15,241 nt of DNA, taken from contig JAEVZU010000135.1 in the NCBI GenBank assembly GCA_023392075.1, positions 1 to 15,241 of the forward strand. Direction: 5' to 3'. The position numbers were made by a program, and so were the translations under genes. Origin of the DNA: Bacillota bacterium. GTDB taxonomy: Bacteria > Bacillota > Clostridia > Acetivibrionales > DSM-1351. Shown here one piece after another: positions 6,974-13,409 of the stretch. Position 1 is the first letter of the stretch; every line of letters begins with the position of its first letter. A model generated the notes under the pieces. The model was not told the DNA's origin. It saw nothing but the letters and a program-made list of their open reading frames with translations, and did no database searches.

Positions 6974-7912
6974 ATGCTTGAGTCAATTATAAAACTGATA
7001 TTGCAAATATTGATAACACTTTTAATTGCACCGTTTTTTACAGGAGTTATTAGAAAAATGAAGGCCAAGGTACAGCATAGAGTCGGTGCTTCGGTATTTC
7101 AGCCTTATTATGATTTAATAAAGCTGTTTAAAAAGGATCTTGTTGTCTCAGACACCGCCTCCTGGATATACAATATAGCTCCTTATGCTTACTGCATATC
7201 CTCAGTGGCCGCCATAAGCTGTTTACCCGTAGTGCATGGTTTGACCGGTTTTTCTTTTTATACCGATTTGCTTGTAATTGTTTATCTTTTTGTTGCCGGC
7301 CGGATATTTATGGCACTGGCAGGACTTGATACCGGAAGTACCTTCGGAGGAATGGGAAGCAGCAGGGAACTGCTTGTTTCCGCACTTATAGAACCTGCTT
7401 TATTTATTGTAATTATAACAGTCGGTGCCAGAGCTGAAATAGCCTCAACCAATGTTGCTGCTATTTATGAATCCATGGCAGGTAATACTGAAACAGCTTT
7501 TACGCCCATGAACATTTTGTTGTCTGCAAGCATGCTTTTGATTTTAATTGCAGAATGCTCCAGAATTCCCGTGGATGACCCGTCAACGCACCTTGAGCTT
7601 ACCATGGTCCATGAAGCTATGGTCCTGGAGTATTCGGGAAGACATCTTGCATTGATTGAAATCGGCAGTTACATAAAACAGCTTGTGTTTATGACTTTTA
7701 TAGCGAATATTCTGATTCCGGTGGGTTTCAATGTGGAAAATATTTTTCTGGGATTAGGAATCTATATTATAAAAGTATTGATTATAACAATTCTGGTTGG
7801 AATTGTTGAATTGAATACGGTTAAATTTAGATTGTACAGTATACCCAACTTTGCTGTAATAGCTTTAATAGTATCAATACTTGGTTTTTTAACGGGATTT
7901 ATTCTTAAATAG
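6974..7912 (+). CDS. hyfC: Membrane anchor subunit, HyfC/HycD/NuoH type
   Basis: Counterpart of complex I NuoH, which joins the membrane arm to the redox arm. The 312 residues form about eight membrane segments. The signatures are R-V-G-A-S-x-F-Q-P-Y-Y-D-L-I-K-L-F-K-K (from residue 36), G-G-M-G-S-S-R-E, L-I-E-P-A-L, and A-E-C-S-R-I-P-V-D-D-P-S-T-H-L-E-L-T-M (193 onward). The last of these, with H-E-A-M-V-L-E-Y-S-G after it, is typical of the formate hydrogenlyase/hydrogenase-4 branch. The acidic and basic loop residues thought to carry coupling at the junction are kept. It starts 50 bases after the previous stop with GAGGGGTG (6961-6968) as ribosome site. The gap holds a weak 6-bp hairpin (6927-6949). 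Confidence 0.93.
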   Translation: MLESIIKLILQILITLLIAPFFTGVIRKMKAKVQHRVGASVFQPYYDLIKLFKKDLVVSDTASWIYNIAPYAYCISSVAAISCLPVVHGLTGFSFYTDLLVIVYLFVAGRIFMALAGLDTGSTFGGMGSSRELLVSALIEPALFIVIITVGARAEIASTNVAAIYESMAGNTETAFTPMNILLSASMLLILIAECSRIPVDDPSTHLELTMVHEAMVLEYSGRHLALIEIGSYIKQLVFMTFIANILIPVGFNVENIFLGLGIYIIKVLIITILVGIVELNTVKFRLYSIPNFAVIALIVSILGFLTGFILK

Positions 7913-7958
7913 TGTGATTTTTTACCGGATTATTTTAGCTGTTTAAAGGAGTTTTTCT

Positions 7959-8621
7959 ATGTATCATAATGCATTAAACCTTATGTCCATATTGATTTTG
8001 ATCTCTGCGTTTGCCTTGATAGCAAACAAACGTCAGAACTCCTATATACCAACCTTTAGATTTCAGTCGGTTTTACTGGCCGGAATATCACTGCTGGTTT
8101 CAATCAGGGAAATGGTTATATCAAAAGAATTTGACGAAGTAATAATAATGTTCGTTTTAATTGTGGTTTTTAAAGTAATTATAATTCCCAGGTATATGAA
8201 AAGCACTGTTGATAAGGTTGAATACAAGGTTGAGAAGGACTTCTTTATAAATATACCGCTTTCAATGATTATTTGCTGTTGTCTGGTGGTTTTAAGCTGG
8301 TATGTTATTTATCATATCGAAGGAATAACTGATAATCATACAAAAAATTATTTAATATATTCATTTTCTGTTGTACTGCTGGGATTGTTTTTCATGATAA
8401 GCAGAAAGAAGGCCATCGGTCAGATTATCGGTTTCCTTGTTATAGAAAACGGTATGTTTCTTGCAGCAATGCTGACAACAGAGGGAATGCCGATGATTGT
8501 CGAACTCGGTCTTTTCTTTGACCTGCTGACAGCCTTTATGATCATGGGTATATTTGTGTTTAAAATAAATAATTCTTTTGAATCAATTGATATAAACAAG
8601 CTCAAGAATTTAAAAGGATAA
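7959..8621 (+). CDS. hyfE: Membrane subunit, HyfE type
   Basis: Six or seven predicted membrane segments in 220 residues. The second half has I-G-F-L-V-I-E-N-G-M-F-L-A-A and V-E-L-G-L-F-F-D-L-L-T-A-F-M-I-M-G-I, the typical HyfE pattern, related to NuoK with its buried glutamate (E of I-E-N-G). The first half is less conserved, with a charged stretch (K-S-T-V-D-K-V-E-Y-K-V-E-K-D) between helices. Formate hydrogenlyase-1 lacks this subunit, so the operon follows hydrogenase-4-like architecture. ATG 7959 follows AAAGGAG (7945-7951). Confidence 0.88.
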   Translation: MYHNALNLMSILILISAFALIANKRQNSYIPTFRFQSVLLAGISLLVSIREMVISKEFDEVIIMFVLIVVFKVIIIPRYMKSTVDKVEYKVEKDFFINIPLSMIICCCLVVLSWYVIYHIEGITDNHTKNYLIYSFSVVLLGLFFMISRKKAIGQIIGFLVIENGMFLAAMLTTEGMPMIVELGLFFDLLTAFMIMGIFVFKINNSFESIDINKLKNLKG

Positions 8622-8657
8622 ATTTTTTTAGAGTAAAAGAAAATATTGGAGGATGAA

Positions 8658-10148
8658 ATGAATCTGGCATTCATAGCTATCCCGGCTTTAGCGGCCGGAC
8701 TAGTCTGGACAAATAAAAATAAAACAATTATCCATTTAACCAATCTTGCCGGTGCTGCAGCTATGCTGCTGACATCCATACTGGCTCTCGTTGAGGTCAA
8801 CAGGTCAAAAGCCATAACCGCCGGAGGTTTCTTTAAGGATATTTTTTATATTGATTCATTAAGTGTATACATATTATTTATAACCACCTTGGCTTTTTTT
8901 CTGGTCTCGCTGTATTCCATAAGCTATTTCGGACAGGAACTCAGAAGAAATGTTATTACTTTGAACAAGCTAAAACTGTATTACAGTCTTTCAAATGCTT
9001 TTTTATTATCCATGATATTGGCATTAACCACACAAAACATGGGTGTAATGTGGATTGCCATCGAGGCAACCACACTTGCTTCAGCATTTTTGGTGGGTTT
9101 TTATAATAATAAAAAAGCTATTGAGGCAGCCTGGAAGTATCTCATTATCTGTTCGGTGGGTATTGCTTTTGCATTGCTGGGCATTATTTTACTGTATTAT
9201 TCATCGACTGTTGAACTTGGGGGAAACAAGGTTATTGGACTGAGCTGGAACTACCTGCTTCAGAATGCATCGGCGCTTGACCCCAGTATACTGAAAATAG
9301 CCTTCATATTTATACTGATCGGTTTCGGCACAAAAGTAGGGTTTTCACCAATGCATACCTGGCTGCCCGATGCACACAGTCAAGCGCCGTCTCCGGTGAG
9401 TTCGCTGCTGTCAGGGGTACTGCTTAACACGGCTATGTATGGTATTATCAGGGTTATGACCATAGTCAACAAGAGTCTGGACAGCAGCAGATATACAGGA
9501 AACCTGTTGATATTGCTGGGAATACTTTCAGTAGGTACTGCTGCAATATTTGTGCTTGTACAACAGGATTACAAAAGAATACTTGCGTATTCCAGTATTG
9601 AGCACATGGGTATTATTGCAATTGGATTGGGCATTTGCACGCCAGTCGGCATATTTGCGGCAATTTACCATATCTTTAACCATGCCATGACAAAGTCCAT
9701 GCTCTTCCTTGCAACAGGGAATGTATATTTAAAATATCATACAAAAAAGATATCCAGCATAAAAGGCCTCATAAAAGTCATGCCTGTAACAGGTGTTGTA
9801 TTTGCACTGGGTGCATTCGCAATTACGGGTATGCCGCCCTTCGGAGTATTCATGAGCGAATTTAATACTGTGGCTGCGGCTATTTTCTCAAAGAATTATG
9901 TTATAGCAGTATTACTTCTTATCTTTTTAGCTGCAGTCTTCGGCGGATTCACCAAACAATTGGGCAGGATGTTCCTCGGCAACAGCAATAATCCCGAAAT
10001 CAATAAAGGTGAACTGGATAAGACCGGGCCGGCCATACTTATCATATTGTTGTTCATAACAATACTTATGGGTGTTTATATTCCCGGTCCCATAAAAACT
10101 TTAATGGATAACACAACCGGCATCATTCTTGGAATAGGGGGGAAATAA
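8658..10148 (+). CDS. hyfF: Antiporter-like membrane subunit, HyfF/NuoN type
   Basis: Second ion-translocating subunit, 496 residues with about fourteen membrane segments. It shows the same core as the first: Glu136 in W-I-A-I-E-A-T-T-L, Lys226 in G-F-G-T-K-V-G-F-S-P-M-H-T-W-L-P-D-A-H-S, and H-I-F-N-H-A-M-T-K further on. The E-A-T-T-L-A-S-A-F-L-V and A-H-S-Q-A-P-S-P-V-S patterns fit HyfF. I chose ATG 8658, five bases after GGAGG (8648-8652); an upstream in-frame TTG at 8646 overlaps this ribosome site and cannot use it. With HyfB this gives two antiporter-like channels. Only one base separates its stop from the next start, so the two genes are probably translationally coupled. Confidence 0.93.
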   Translation: MNLAFIAIPALAAGLVWTNKNKTIIHLTNLAGAAAMLLTSILALVEVNRSKAITAGGFFKDIFYIDSLSVYILFITTLAFFLVSLYSISYFGQELRRNVITLNKLKLYYSLSNAFLLSMILALTTQNMGVMWIAIEATTLASAFLVGFYNNKKAIEAAWKYLIICSVGIAFALLGIILLYYSSTVELGGNKVIGLSWNYLLQNASALDPSILKIAFIFILIGFGTKVGFSPMHTWLPDAHSQAPSPVSSLLSGVLLNTAMYGIIRVMTIVNKSLDSSRYTGNLLILLGILSVGTAAIFVLVQQDYKRILAYSSIEHMGIIAIGLGICTPVGIFAAIYHIFNHAMTKSMLFLATGNVYLKYHTKKISSIKGLIKVMPVTGVVFALGAFAITGMPPFGVFMSEFNTVAAAIFSKNYVIAVLLLIFLAAVFGGFTKQLGRMFLGNSNNPEINKGELDKTGPAILIILLFITILMGVYIPGPIKTLMDNTTGIILGIGGK

Positions 10149-10149
10149 A

Positions 10150-11739
10150 ATGGTTTCCGAGGCTATATTTGAGACAATTAACAGACTGCTGAACCCATTG
10201 GTGACAGACAGTAAACTTCTGAACGAAAATGAGATTTATACTGAGATAAACCCTGAAAATATTAAAGCGGCCTGTCTGAATATATATACCAACATAGACT
10301 GTGTTCTTATAGATCTTTTCGGAAATGATATTTCACCCACAGATAAGATACGGGTATATTATACTTTTGCGGTCAGATCATCAAATACATTAATAACTCT
10401 GTACACAAATGTTGAAAAGATTGATATTATTCAGCTGGAATCCATTTCTAACGAGATTCCGTCCGCAGCTTTCTATGAGAGAGAAATACAGGACATGTAC
10501 GGACTTCGGTTTAATGCTCTTCCAGATGACAGGGAATTGGTCCATCACGGCAATTTCCCCCGGAATATGCATCCTCTCAGAAAAGATTTCAAGGTCAATA
10601 CAAGATTGGATTTTGTAAAACGGGAACAGGAATTCACAAGCGTACAGGGCACAGGTGTATTTGAAGTACCTGTTGGCCCGGTTCATGCAGGAATCATCGA
10701 ACCTGGACATTTCAGGTTCAGTGTGGCGGGGGAACCTATAATAAATCTCGAAGCCAAACTTTATTATGTACACAGGGGCCTGGAAAAACTGTCTGAACAT
10801 GAAAACTATATGAAAGTATTGTTATTTGCCGAGCGGATATCCGGTGATGAAACCTTTACAAACTCCCTGGCATATTGTCAGGCAATAGAAAAGTTAAGCG
10901 GAATTACCTATCTTCCTGAAAGAGCGCTTTATTCAAGAGTGGTATTCGCCGAACTGGAAAGGATCTGTGCACATCTGGGAGATATTTCAGGACTGTGTGT
11001 TGACACTGCTTATATTTTTCCTGCCGGACAATTTGCAATGCTGAGACGTTGGATATTAATTTTGTGTGAGCAGCTTACGGGCAGCAGATTTTTGAGGAAT
11101 TCCAACAAACCGGGCGGATTGCGGCGTGATTTCATCCGGAATAATGAAAAAATTATTCATGAATGCATGGATAAACTGGAAAAAGAGTTTGCAGAGACCG
11201 TAGTAATTATAAAAAATAATGGAATGTTTATTGACAGAGTAGAACATACAGGAATATTAACCAATGAGATCGCAGTTGATTTAAATGCTGTAGGACCCGG
11301 TGGGAGAGCCAGCGGCATAAAGACGGATGTAAGAAAAGAATTTCCTTATGCCGCATATGAAAAACTTAAATTTAATGTTCCGGAGCACTCAAACTGCGAT
11401 GTCAACTGCAGAATGAATGTTAAAATAGAAGAAGTGCAGGAATCCATATCGTTAATCAGGCTGGCCCTGGAAAAAATGCCTGAGGAGGGCAATGTTTCGG
11501 TTGAAATCGGAGAACTTAAACCTTATTCCTTTGCTTTTGGAATGACTGAAGCGCCCAGAGGAGAGAATGTTCATTTTGTTATGGCCGGAGAAGATAATAA
11601 GATTTTACGGTATAAAGTCAGAACCCCTTCTTTCTGCAACTGGCCGGCACTTTGCCATGCAGTGAAAACCAATACGTTAACAGATTTTCCATTGATCAAT
11701 AAAAGTTTCAATTTGTCCTATGCCGGCAACGACTTATAA
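10150..11739 (+). CDS. Fused NuoC-NuoD/HyfG-like large subunit lacking the Ni-Fe ligands
   Basis: Residues 1-150 match the 30-kDa/NuoC domain (Y-E-R-E-I-Q-D-M-Y-G-L-R-F, then H-P-L-R-K-D-F). Residues 170-529 match the catalytic large subunit of group 4 hydrogenases and NuoD (V-G-P-V-H-A-G-I-I-E-P-G-H-F-R-F). The fusion is that of HycE/HyfG. Where hydrogenases have RxCGxC, this protein has R229-I-S-G-D-E234 (bases 10834-10851). Where they have DPCxxC, it has N521-L-S-Y-A-G526, then ends three residues later. All four Ni-binding cysteines are thus absent, and no C-terminal extension exists for a maturation protease. The frame is otherwise intact, and the fold motifs and the acidic and histidine residues before the missing sites are kept, so this is a functional variant rather than a decayed gene. 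It fits energy-converting hydrogenase-related (Ehr) complexes. The acceptor it reduces is unknown. ATG 10150 follows a G-rich site (10136-10143). Confidence 0.9.
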   Translation: MVSEAIFETINRLLNPLVTDSKLLNENEIYTEINPENIKAACLNIYTNIDCVLIDLFGNDISPTDKIRVYYTFAVRSSNTLITLYTNVEKIDIIQLESISNEIPSAAFYEREIQDMYGLRFNALPDDRELVHHGNFPRNMHPLRKDFKVNTRLDFVKREQEFTSVQGTGVFEVPVGPVHAGIIEPGHFRFSVAGEPIINLEAKLYYVHRGLEKLSEHENYMKVLLFAERISGDETFTNSLAYCQAIEKLSGITYLPERALYSRVVFAELERICAHLGDISGLCVDTAYIFPAGQFAMLRRWILILCEQLTGSRFLRNSNKPGGLRRDFIRNNEKIIHECMDKLEKEFAETVVIIKNNGMFIDRVEHTGILTNEIAVDLNAVGPGGRASGIKTDVRKEFPYAAYEKLKFNVPEHSNCDVNCRMNVKIEEVQESISLIRLALEKMPEEGNVSVEIGELKPYSFAFGMTEAPRGENVHFVMAGEDNKILRYKVRTPSFCNWPALCHAVKTNTLTDFPLINKSFNLSYAGNDL

Positions 11740-11774
11740 TATAGTTCAAACTGATTAAAATTATTTAATAACTG

Positions 11775-11813
11775 TTTTGCGGCCACAAAAGGGCTAAAAG
11801 CCATAACATGGCT
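11775..11813 (+). promoter_or_regulatory. Small hairpins before the ferredoxin/small-subunit gene
   Basis: TTTTG (11775-11779) can pair with CAAAA (11786-11790), and AGCCAT (11799-11804) with ATGGCT (11808-11813), the latter ending four bases before the GGAGG ribosome site. GGCT at 11792-11795 offers AGCC (11799-11802) an alternative partner. This is the longest gap inside the operon. It may tune translation or stability of the last gene; the stems are short. Confidence 0.25.
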
Positions 11814-11826
11814 CATGGAGGTCAAT

Positions 11827-12627
11827 ATGCATAATATTTTAAAAAAGATGTTTCAGCACGGTACAGTTACGGTTGATTATCCTAAAAAGCCTATAAGAAG
11901 TTCTTTTATAACCGGTTCACCTGAATTTGACTATAATAAATGTAAAAAATGCATGACTTGCACAAATACCTGTCCCACAGGTGCAATCGTATTTGTAGAT
12001 AACGACAAGGAAAAAAACAAGTTACCTGCCGTTAATATTGATGAATGTATATTCTGCCGTTTTTGTGAGGAAAATTGTCCTGAAGGTGCAATATGTCTTA
12101 CAAACAGGTTCGAACTTGCCCAGAAGAGCCGGGAAGCTCTCCGCTCTTCTCCCTTGTATGTTCAGGAAAAAGAAGTCAATGGACTTGAATATGAGCTGCT
12201 TGGAAATCAGTTAAAGGAAAAAGTATATTCCAGGTTCGGGAAAAGTCTTCATATCAGAGAAGTTGATGCAGGCTCCTGTAATGGTTGCGATTACGAAATA
12301 AATGCACTGAGCAGCCCTTACAATGATATTGAGCGCTTCGGCATTCATTTTGTAGCATCCCCGAGGCATGCGGATATGCTTTTGGTTACGGGCTGCGTCT
12401 CAAGAAATATGGAGGAGGCGCTTATAAAGACATATAATGCAGTTCCTTCACCAAAGCTTGTTGTAGCGGTAGGTGCCTGTGCCTGCAGCGGTGGTATTTT
12501 CAAAGACAGTTATGCCGGGAAAAACGGCATAGACAGGGTTTTGCCGGTGGATGTATATATCCCGGGCTGTCCCCCTAGGCCGCAGGCAATAATTTATGGT
12601 ATACTGAAGGCAATAGGCAGAATGTAG
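11827..12627 (+). CDS. Ferredoxin domain fused to HyfI/NuoB-like small subunit
   Basis: Two proteins of the hydrogenase-4 type joined in one chain of 266 residues. Residues 35-90 form a HyfH/NuoI-like domain with two [4Fe-4S] motifs: C39-x2-C-x2-C-x3-C49-P and C74-x2-C-x2-C-x3-C84-P. After a linker of about 50 residues, residues 135-266 form the small subunit with G-S-C151-N-G-C154-D, G-A-C218-A and P-G-C248-P-P, the four ligands of the proximal/N2-type cluster. The CxGC spelling is that of hydrogenases, not the adjacent cysteines of NuoB. Electron wiring thus looks complete up to the large subunit, although that subunit lost its metal site. ATG 11827 lies five bases after GGAGG (11817-11821); the in-frame ATG at 11815 overlaps that site. 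The 87-base gap before it has small hairpins. It is the last gene of the operon, and no ordinary terminator follows. Confidence 0.93.
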   Translation: MHNILKKMFQHGTVTVDYPKKPIRSSFITGSPEFDYNKCKKCMTCTNTCPTGAIVFVDNDKEKNKLPAVNIDECIFCRFCEENCPEGAICLTNRFELAQKSREALRSSPLYVQEKEVNGLEYELLGNQLKEKVYSRFGKSLHIREVDAGSCNGCDYEINALSSPYNDIERFGIHFVASPRHADMLLVTGCVSRNMEEALIKTYNAVPSPKLVVAVGACACSGGIFKDSYAGKNGIDRVLPVDVYIPGCPPRPQAIIYGILKAIGRM

Positions 12628-12659
12628 CAAATAAGAATTATATTTATTAAATTTGTATA

Positions 12660-12677
12660 CCCTCTATTGACAATGTA
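12660..12677 (+). repeat. Left terminal inverted repeat of the MITE-like element
   Basis: CCCTCTATTGACAATGTA, the mate of 12911-12928, with one mismatch at its second base. It is preceded by TA. Confidence 0.8.
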
Positions 12678-12910
12678 TAACACGCCTCACGCCGGCTATT
12701 TTGCCACTTTTCTTTGTCGTCATCCTTGCCTTGCGTCACAAGGCTGCGTCCATCCTCCTCGAAAATTGCCAAAATATCTCAGCGTGAGGTCGGTGATTTT
12801 TGAGTGAGATAATTTTGCTTGCGGCAAGGCAAAGGCGTGCAGTAAGGCTTTGTGCCTTGCAAGCGGCTTCAACGCAGCCGCAGGGCAAATTAGCCACTCA
12901 AAAACGTATG

Positions 12911-12928
12911 TACATTGTCAATAGAGAG
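12911..12928 (-). repeat. Right terminal inverted repeat of the MITE-like element
   Basis: TACATTGTCAATAGAGAG on the plus strand, complementary to the left end. It is followed by TA, the likely target duplication. Confidence 0.8.
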
Positions 12929-12952
12929 TAATGTGTGTTTATTGTGTATAGG

Positions 12953-12981
12953 TTGACTACATACGCCAACGTGTGTAAAAT
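12953..12981 (+). promoter_or_regulatory. Promoter of the cysteine-rich protein/cysteine desulfurase/thiI operon
   Basis: TTGACT (12953-12958), a 17-base spacer and TAAAAT (12976-12981), about 90 bases before the first start codon and just outside the MITE-like element. The predicted leader is AT-rich with no repeat I recognise; no IscR-type site was seen. Confidence 0.6.
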
Positions 12982-13073
12982 AACTTTTGCAGGAATAATT
13001 ATATATAATGTTGATTATGCTGTATAATTATCACGCAGAAAAACGTTGACAGGAATATGGATAGGAGAAGGAT

Positions 13074-13361
13074 ATGGCTGAACAATGTGAGCTTTATGAC
13101 AGAGAATGTATAGACTGCGGAGAATGTGACCTTTGTGATCTTGAGCCGTCAAAGCACTGTGATGATTGCGGACGTTGTCTAGAGGAACCGGAGGATTATA
13201 GAAGCATTACCGTAGAAGATTTTTTTAAACAGAATGTTACCAATGATCAATTGAAACGGATGGAAAAGAAGCTTTTGGAAAGACAAGCTGAAATTGAAGA
13301 CAAGCAAGAATCCAACAGAATAAAAAACAGTAAAATTCCTGAGAAGGAAAGCAAAGATTAA
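13074..13361 (+). CDS. Small cysteine-rich protein of unknown function
   Basis: A 95-residue acidic/charged protein I cannot place in a named family. Eight of its first 35 residues are cysteines: Cys5, then Cys12, 15, 18, 21 (C-x2-C-x2-C-x2-C), then Cys29, 32, 35 (C-x2-C-x2-C), with D/G/E between them. This suggests metal or iron-sulfur binding but is not the normal ferredoxin spacing, which needs C-x3-C-P at the end. Residues 50-95 are highly charged and probably helical, with no membrane segment or signal peptide. The ribosome site AGGAGAAGG (13063-13071) is close to ATG 13074. It is the first gene of an apparent operon with a cysteine desulfurase (48 bases downstream) and thiI, which points to a role around sulfur transfer or cluster assembly; that is inference from context only. 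Confidence 0.85.
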   Translation: MAEQCELYDRECIDCGECDLCDLEPSKHCDDCGRCLEEPEDYRSITVEDFFKQNVTNDQLKRMEKKLLERQAEIEDKQESNRIKNSKIPEKESKD

Positions 13362-13409
13362 AAATGCGTTTGAACGGTAATCAACCGCATACTGAGAGGT
13401 TAACAATTA

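Larger units (their letters stand above)
12660..12928. mobile_element. 269-bp MITE-like palindromic element
   Basis: Bounded by 18-bp terminal inverted repeats, CCCTCTATTGACAATGTA and TACATTGTCAATAGAGAG (17 of 18 positions match), and flanked by TA on both sides (12658-12659, 12929-12930). This is what Tc1/mariner-IS630-type insertion leaves. Inside are further inverted pairs: CCTCACGC/GCGTGAGG (12685-12692, 12782-12789), GGCTGCGT/ACGCAGCC (12742-12749, 12872-12879) and CCTTGCC/GGCAAGG (12724-12730, 12823-12829). The whole can therefore fold on itself. It has no transposase gene. Its middle is richer in G and C than the neighbouring spacer. It fills most of the 446-base gap after the hydrogenase-related operon and may act as that operon's transcript end. 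Confidence 0.7.

Noticed and set aside
8646..8657. TTG 8646 as the start of the HyfF-like gene
   Set aside because: It overlaps the GGAGG ribosome site (8648-8652) that serves ATG 8658.
10390..10800. Minus-strand open frame of 136 codons inside the large-subunit gene
   Set aside because: It is antisense to a clearly conserved gene, has no ribosome site and resembles no known protein; the same holds for the other antisense frames in the window.
11815..11826. ATG 11815 as the start of the ferredoxin/small-subunit fusion
   Set aside because: It overlaps the GGAGG site (11817-11821) that serves ATG 11827 with normal spacing.
4854..12627. A functional [NiFe] hydrogenase-4 or formate hydrogenlyase
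   Set aside because: The large subunit has none of the four Ni-binding cysteines, and no maturation or formate dehydrogenase genes are present.
12660..12928. CRISPR array or riboswitch in the long gap
   Set aside because: The repeats are inverted and nested, not regular direct repeats, and the TA-flanked terminal repeats fit a miniature transposable element better.
13011..13028. Second promoter (TTGATT with TATAAT) before the cysteine-rich gene
   Set aside because: The spacer is only seven bases or fewer; the pair at 12953-12981 has correct 17-base spacing.
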